DNA from: Haliea sp. E1-2-M8
GTDB taxonomy: Bacteria; Pseudomonadota; Gammaproteobacteria; Pseudomonadales; Halieaceae
DNA length: 64,000 nt
NCBI RefSeq assembly: GCF_030649675.1
Contig: NZ_JAUTDR010000019.1
Location: forward strand, 25,526 to 89,525
Direction of reading: 5' to 3'
A program made the position numbers and the translations under genes. Each line of letters begins with the position of its first letter. Positions within the stretch are counted from its first letter, which is position 1. Shown piece after piece: positions 62,436 through 64,000 of this stretch. The notes under the pieces were generated by a model. The model was not told the DNA's origin and did no database searches. It was given only the letters and a program-made list of their open reading frames with translations.

Positions 62436-62525
62436 GACCAACCGATTTCCATCTGATTGATTTTATTTATCTTTTATCGGTGACGCCCGTTGCAGATCGC
62501 ACCGAAATGCACAACCGAGCAGGAC

Positions 62526-62571
62526 TGATTCCGGCAAAAGTCCGGCAGTGGTGACCAATTGGATAAGGGCT
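62526..62571 (+). repeat. 46-base dispersed repeat, copy 2
   Basis: This copy matches 50452-50497 at 39 of 46 positions. It lies about 90 bases from the tRNA-Lys fragment in otherwise non-coding sequence (62436-62711). What the repeat belongs to is unknown; it may mark remains of the same mobile element in both places. Confidence 0.6.
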
Positions 62572-62711
62572 AAGTGGGCCAGATTATCAGTGCGATCACG
62601 TTCCATTTTGCTATCGACGCCCTTACCATTCCCGGGTAGTTATCGGTGTGATTCGGTTTGCGCCCAGATTACTGCGCTTCCTGCGTCTGTTTCAACTGCG
62701 CCTTCCGCTGC

Positions 62712-63101
62712 TTAACCATCGCACGCATCATCACGCTGGTTTCCCGCGCGTGCTGCCGCAATGATGCCTTCTCGGATACGGTGAGCATCCGGGGAGCGGT
62801 CGAGGTATCTTGCTTCGTTTTCTGTAAGAAAGTCGAAACCGTAGCCGAATACTTTTTTCCACCATTCTTCAAGGTCGCCATGCTTTACCCTCAATTTTTC
62901 CAGGGTCTCCTGAGCCGGGGCCAGTATAGCAGATCGGCGCTGACCGGTTAACGTGGTCGCCCCGATGACTATTCCGCCCGACTGCTCTATGAAACCGCGC
63001 AGGTTGGCAAGAGTATGACCCTGCCCCACGAAATCATCCACCAGGTAGTATTCTGCCCCCTCTACAACCTCACCCTCAAAGATCGCGGGGGGCGCCTGGA
63101 G
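62712..63101 (-). pseudogene. 5'-truncated phosphoribosyltransferase
   Basis: About 130 codons remain, open to a stop at 63102-63104. EYYLVDDFVGQGHTLANLRG is the PRPP-binding loop of a type I phosphoribosyltransferase, followed by VIGATTLTGQRRSA and a C-terminal part (LEEWWKKVFGYGFDFLTENEARYL) seen in PRTases of phages and genomic islands. The N-terminal half is missing, so it is probably non-functional. A 70-codon frame (62669-62881) overlaps its end in another phase and is not supported. Confidence 0.65.
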
Positions 63102-63113
63102 TCAGAATACAGT

Positions 63114-63257
63114 TTAAGAGTCAGGGTCAGCCACCAACAGAATATCAAGCCCGGCCAGCGGGTCGCAATTGCCATCACCACCAATCACCCACTGGCGGCT
63201 TTTGCCCACCGGGCTGGCCGACAACAGGATCACGGCACGGGATAAGACATCCCGGCC
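63114..63257 (-). other. Unrecognised open fragment, 47 codons
   Basis: An open frame between stops reads RDVLSRAVILLSASPVGKSR then GGDGNCDPLAGLDILLVADP. The composition is protein-like, but no clear start exists and I do not recognise it. It may be the end of another truncated island gene. Confidence 0.3.
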
Positions 63258-63277
63258 TCAGATGCCGGTGCAGGGCA

Positions 63278-63790
63278 CTATTGCAATCCTTTATGCGAAC
63301 CAGTTTGTTTAATGGTTCGCGCCAACCAATACAGCAACACCAGTAACACCGTCAGCACGGGTACAAACAACCCCCCACTTTGCTGTAACGCCAGGGGAAA
63401 CAACTTCGCCTGCCCCAGAAACACGGCGGCAGTGGCCATGAACAAGGGCCACAGCATTCGCCACAAGTGCCTGAGCAGACGCCCTTTCCCCGCCAATCCA
63501 CCGGCAAGCAAATAACGCAGATCGCCCAGCAGCGCACCAAGGGTAATCAGGGCAAATGCCCAATAACTGCCAGCGCTGAAGCCGCCGAGTTGCACTTCGC
63601 CGCTGCCGGTCAGTATCAGGATGCAGTAGCCGTAACCCGCCAGGATGCCGACACCCAGCCCAAATAACAGCCAGTCATTGCCGCCCACCTGCTTGTGCCT
63701 GATGGCCTGATAGGCGGTCAGCACAAAATAGCCAATCAACAGCCCGTTGAGCAACGATAAAGGGATGTCTCTGACCCAGGCTACCACCGC
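63278..63790 (-). pseudogene. Multi-helix membrane protein, 5' end cut by IS21-type element
   Basis: About 170 codons with four or five membrane helices (LSLLNGLLIGYFVLTAYQAI, then a GDLRYLLAGG-RHLWRMLWPLFMATAAVFLGQ segment). This resembles a widespread uncharacterised proteobacterial membrane family that is longer at the N-terminus. The frame enters the IS end at about 63791, so the true start has been lost to the insertion. Confidence 0.6.
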
Positions 63791-64000
63791 TGCATATTCC
63801 GGCGAACGTGACCGCCCGTTCCGGGCATTGTGACCGACTTGCACACCGATGCTCGCTGGTGAACGTAGTTTTACACTGACCGGTCACGTTCGGTCAATTT
63901 ACTGGTGGTTTTCCGCAGGGATTCGCCGGTGAGATTCAGGCGGTAGGCACCATGCAGTAGCCGGTCCAGAATGGCGTCTGCCAGAGTCGCCTCGCCGATG
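63791..64000 (-). mobile_element. End of an IS21-family insertion sequence (continues beyond window)
   Basis: The element begins near TGCATATTCCGGCGAACG at 63791 and carries the end of an istB gene. Between the istB stop and the tip the motif GTGACCG recurs, as in the multiple terminal repeats of IS21 elements. The exact tip and target duplication cannot be fixed without the other end. Confidence 0.65.
63871..64000 (-). CDS. istB: IS21 transposition helper IstB, C-terminal part
   Basis: Forty-three codons are visible before the stop at 63871-63873, with GEATLADAILDRLLHGAYRL and NLTGESLRK, the conserved end of IstB ATPases that assist the IstA transposase. The ATPase core and istA lie beyond the window, so intactness is unknown. 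Confidence 0.85.
   Translation of the reverse strand, partial: IGEATLADAILDRLLHGAYRLNLTGESLRKTTSKLTERDRSV

Noticed and set aside
62389..62470. A complete tRNA-Lys gene
   Set aside because: Only the anticodon loop, T-arm and acceptor 3' strand are present; the D-arm and 5' acceptor strand are absent.
62669..62881. A 70-codon Lys-rich minus-strand frame overlapping the phosphoribosyltransferase remnant
   Set aside because: It overlaps conserved PRTase sequence in another phase, and no ribosome-binding site stands out.
1..64000. CRISPR array or rRNA operon
   Set aside because: No run of regularly spaced direct repeats and no rRNA-like sequence was seen on reading the window.

Overview
The window looks like a chromosome segment of a GC-rich, aerobic, heterotrophic gammaproteobacterium, probably marine. 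Five TonB-dependent receptors (TBDRs) each sit beside their own set of enzymes. There are also IPTL-CTERM and DUF3494 surface proteins, a sodium-dependent transporter and a tetraheme thiosulfate dehydrogenase-like protein. An OM60/NOR5 (Halieaceae) type relative fits this content. That placement is inference, because no rRNA gene is present.

Layout. 1-3.8 kb (minus strand): a three-gene phosphorelay of histidine kinase, single-domain receiver and receiver-GGDEF-EAL protein, joined by ATGA overlaps. 3.9-9.4 kb: a cytochrome P450, an ECF sigma factor with a TPR Ser/Thr kinase, and a secreted coiled-coil protein. 9.4-14.4 kb (minus): TBDR, TauD-type dioxygenase and N-acyl-amino-acid amidohydrolase. 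14.7-16.1 kb: a GntA-like heme N-hydroxylase coupled to a DUF1989 protein. 16.1-17.6 kb: a dynamin-like GTPase. 17.6-24.4 kb: a regulon of TetR, TBDR, CDGSH-bicupin fusion, NSS transporter and class V PLP enzyme around a divergent promoter with a palindrome. 24.7-27.4 kb: matrixin protease, B-repeat lipoprotein and DUF3494 ice-binding-like protein. 27.8-30.8 kb: an HWEF-type metallophosphatase and a TsdB-TsdA fusion. 30.9-36.9 kb: a second dynamin-like GTPase and four exported or membrane proteins of unknown role, including a trypsin-fold protease. 37.0-41.7 kb: TBDR, DUF2959 lipoprotein and diheme peroxidase-like protein. 41.9-49.2 kb (minus): PafA-type phosphatase, PhoD phosphatase, PHP phosphoesterase and TBDR, apparently an organophosphate-scavenging locus.

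49.3-51.5 kb is a graveyard of defence genes: a restriction-subunit scrap, a HipA kinase core spliced onto HsdM debris, and a nucleotidyltransferase with a winged helix behind tandem palindromes. 51.7-61.7 kb is a catabolic locus (MFS, TBDR, LysR, VOC, SDR, acetoacetate decarboxylase-like, Rieske oxygenase, amidohydrolase, SDR) for an unidentified, probably hydrophobic or aromatic, compound.

61.7-64.0 kb is a mobile-element junction. It holds an integrase C-terminal remnant, a terminator, the 3' 47 nt of a tRNA-Lys gene (an att duplication), a truncated phosphoribosyltransferase, a truncated membrane protein and the end of an IS21-family element that continues past the window.

The strongest candidates for undescribed biology are the CDGSH-bicupin/NSS/PLP regulon, the protease-membrane cassette at 33.2-36.9 kb, the GntA-DUF1989 pair and the TsdBA-metallophosphatase pair. 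All functions are read from motifs and context; no database search was possible.
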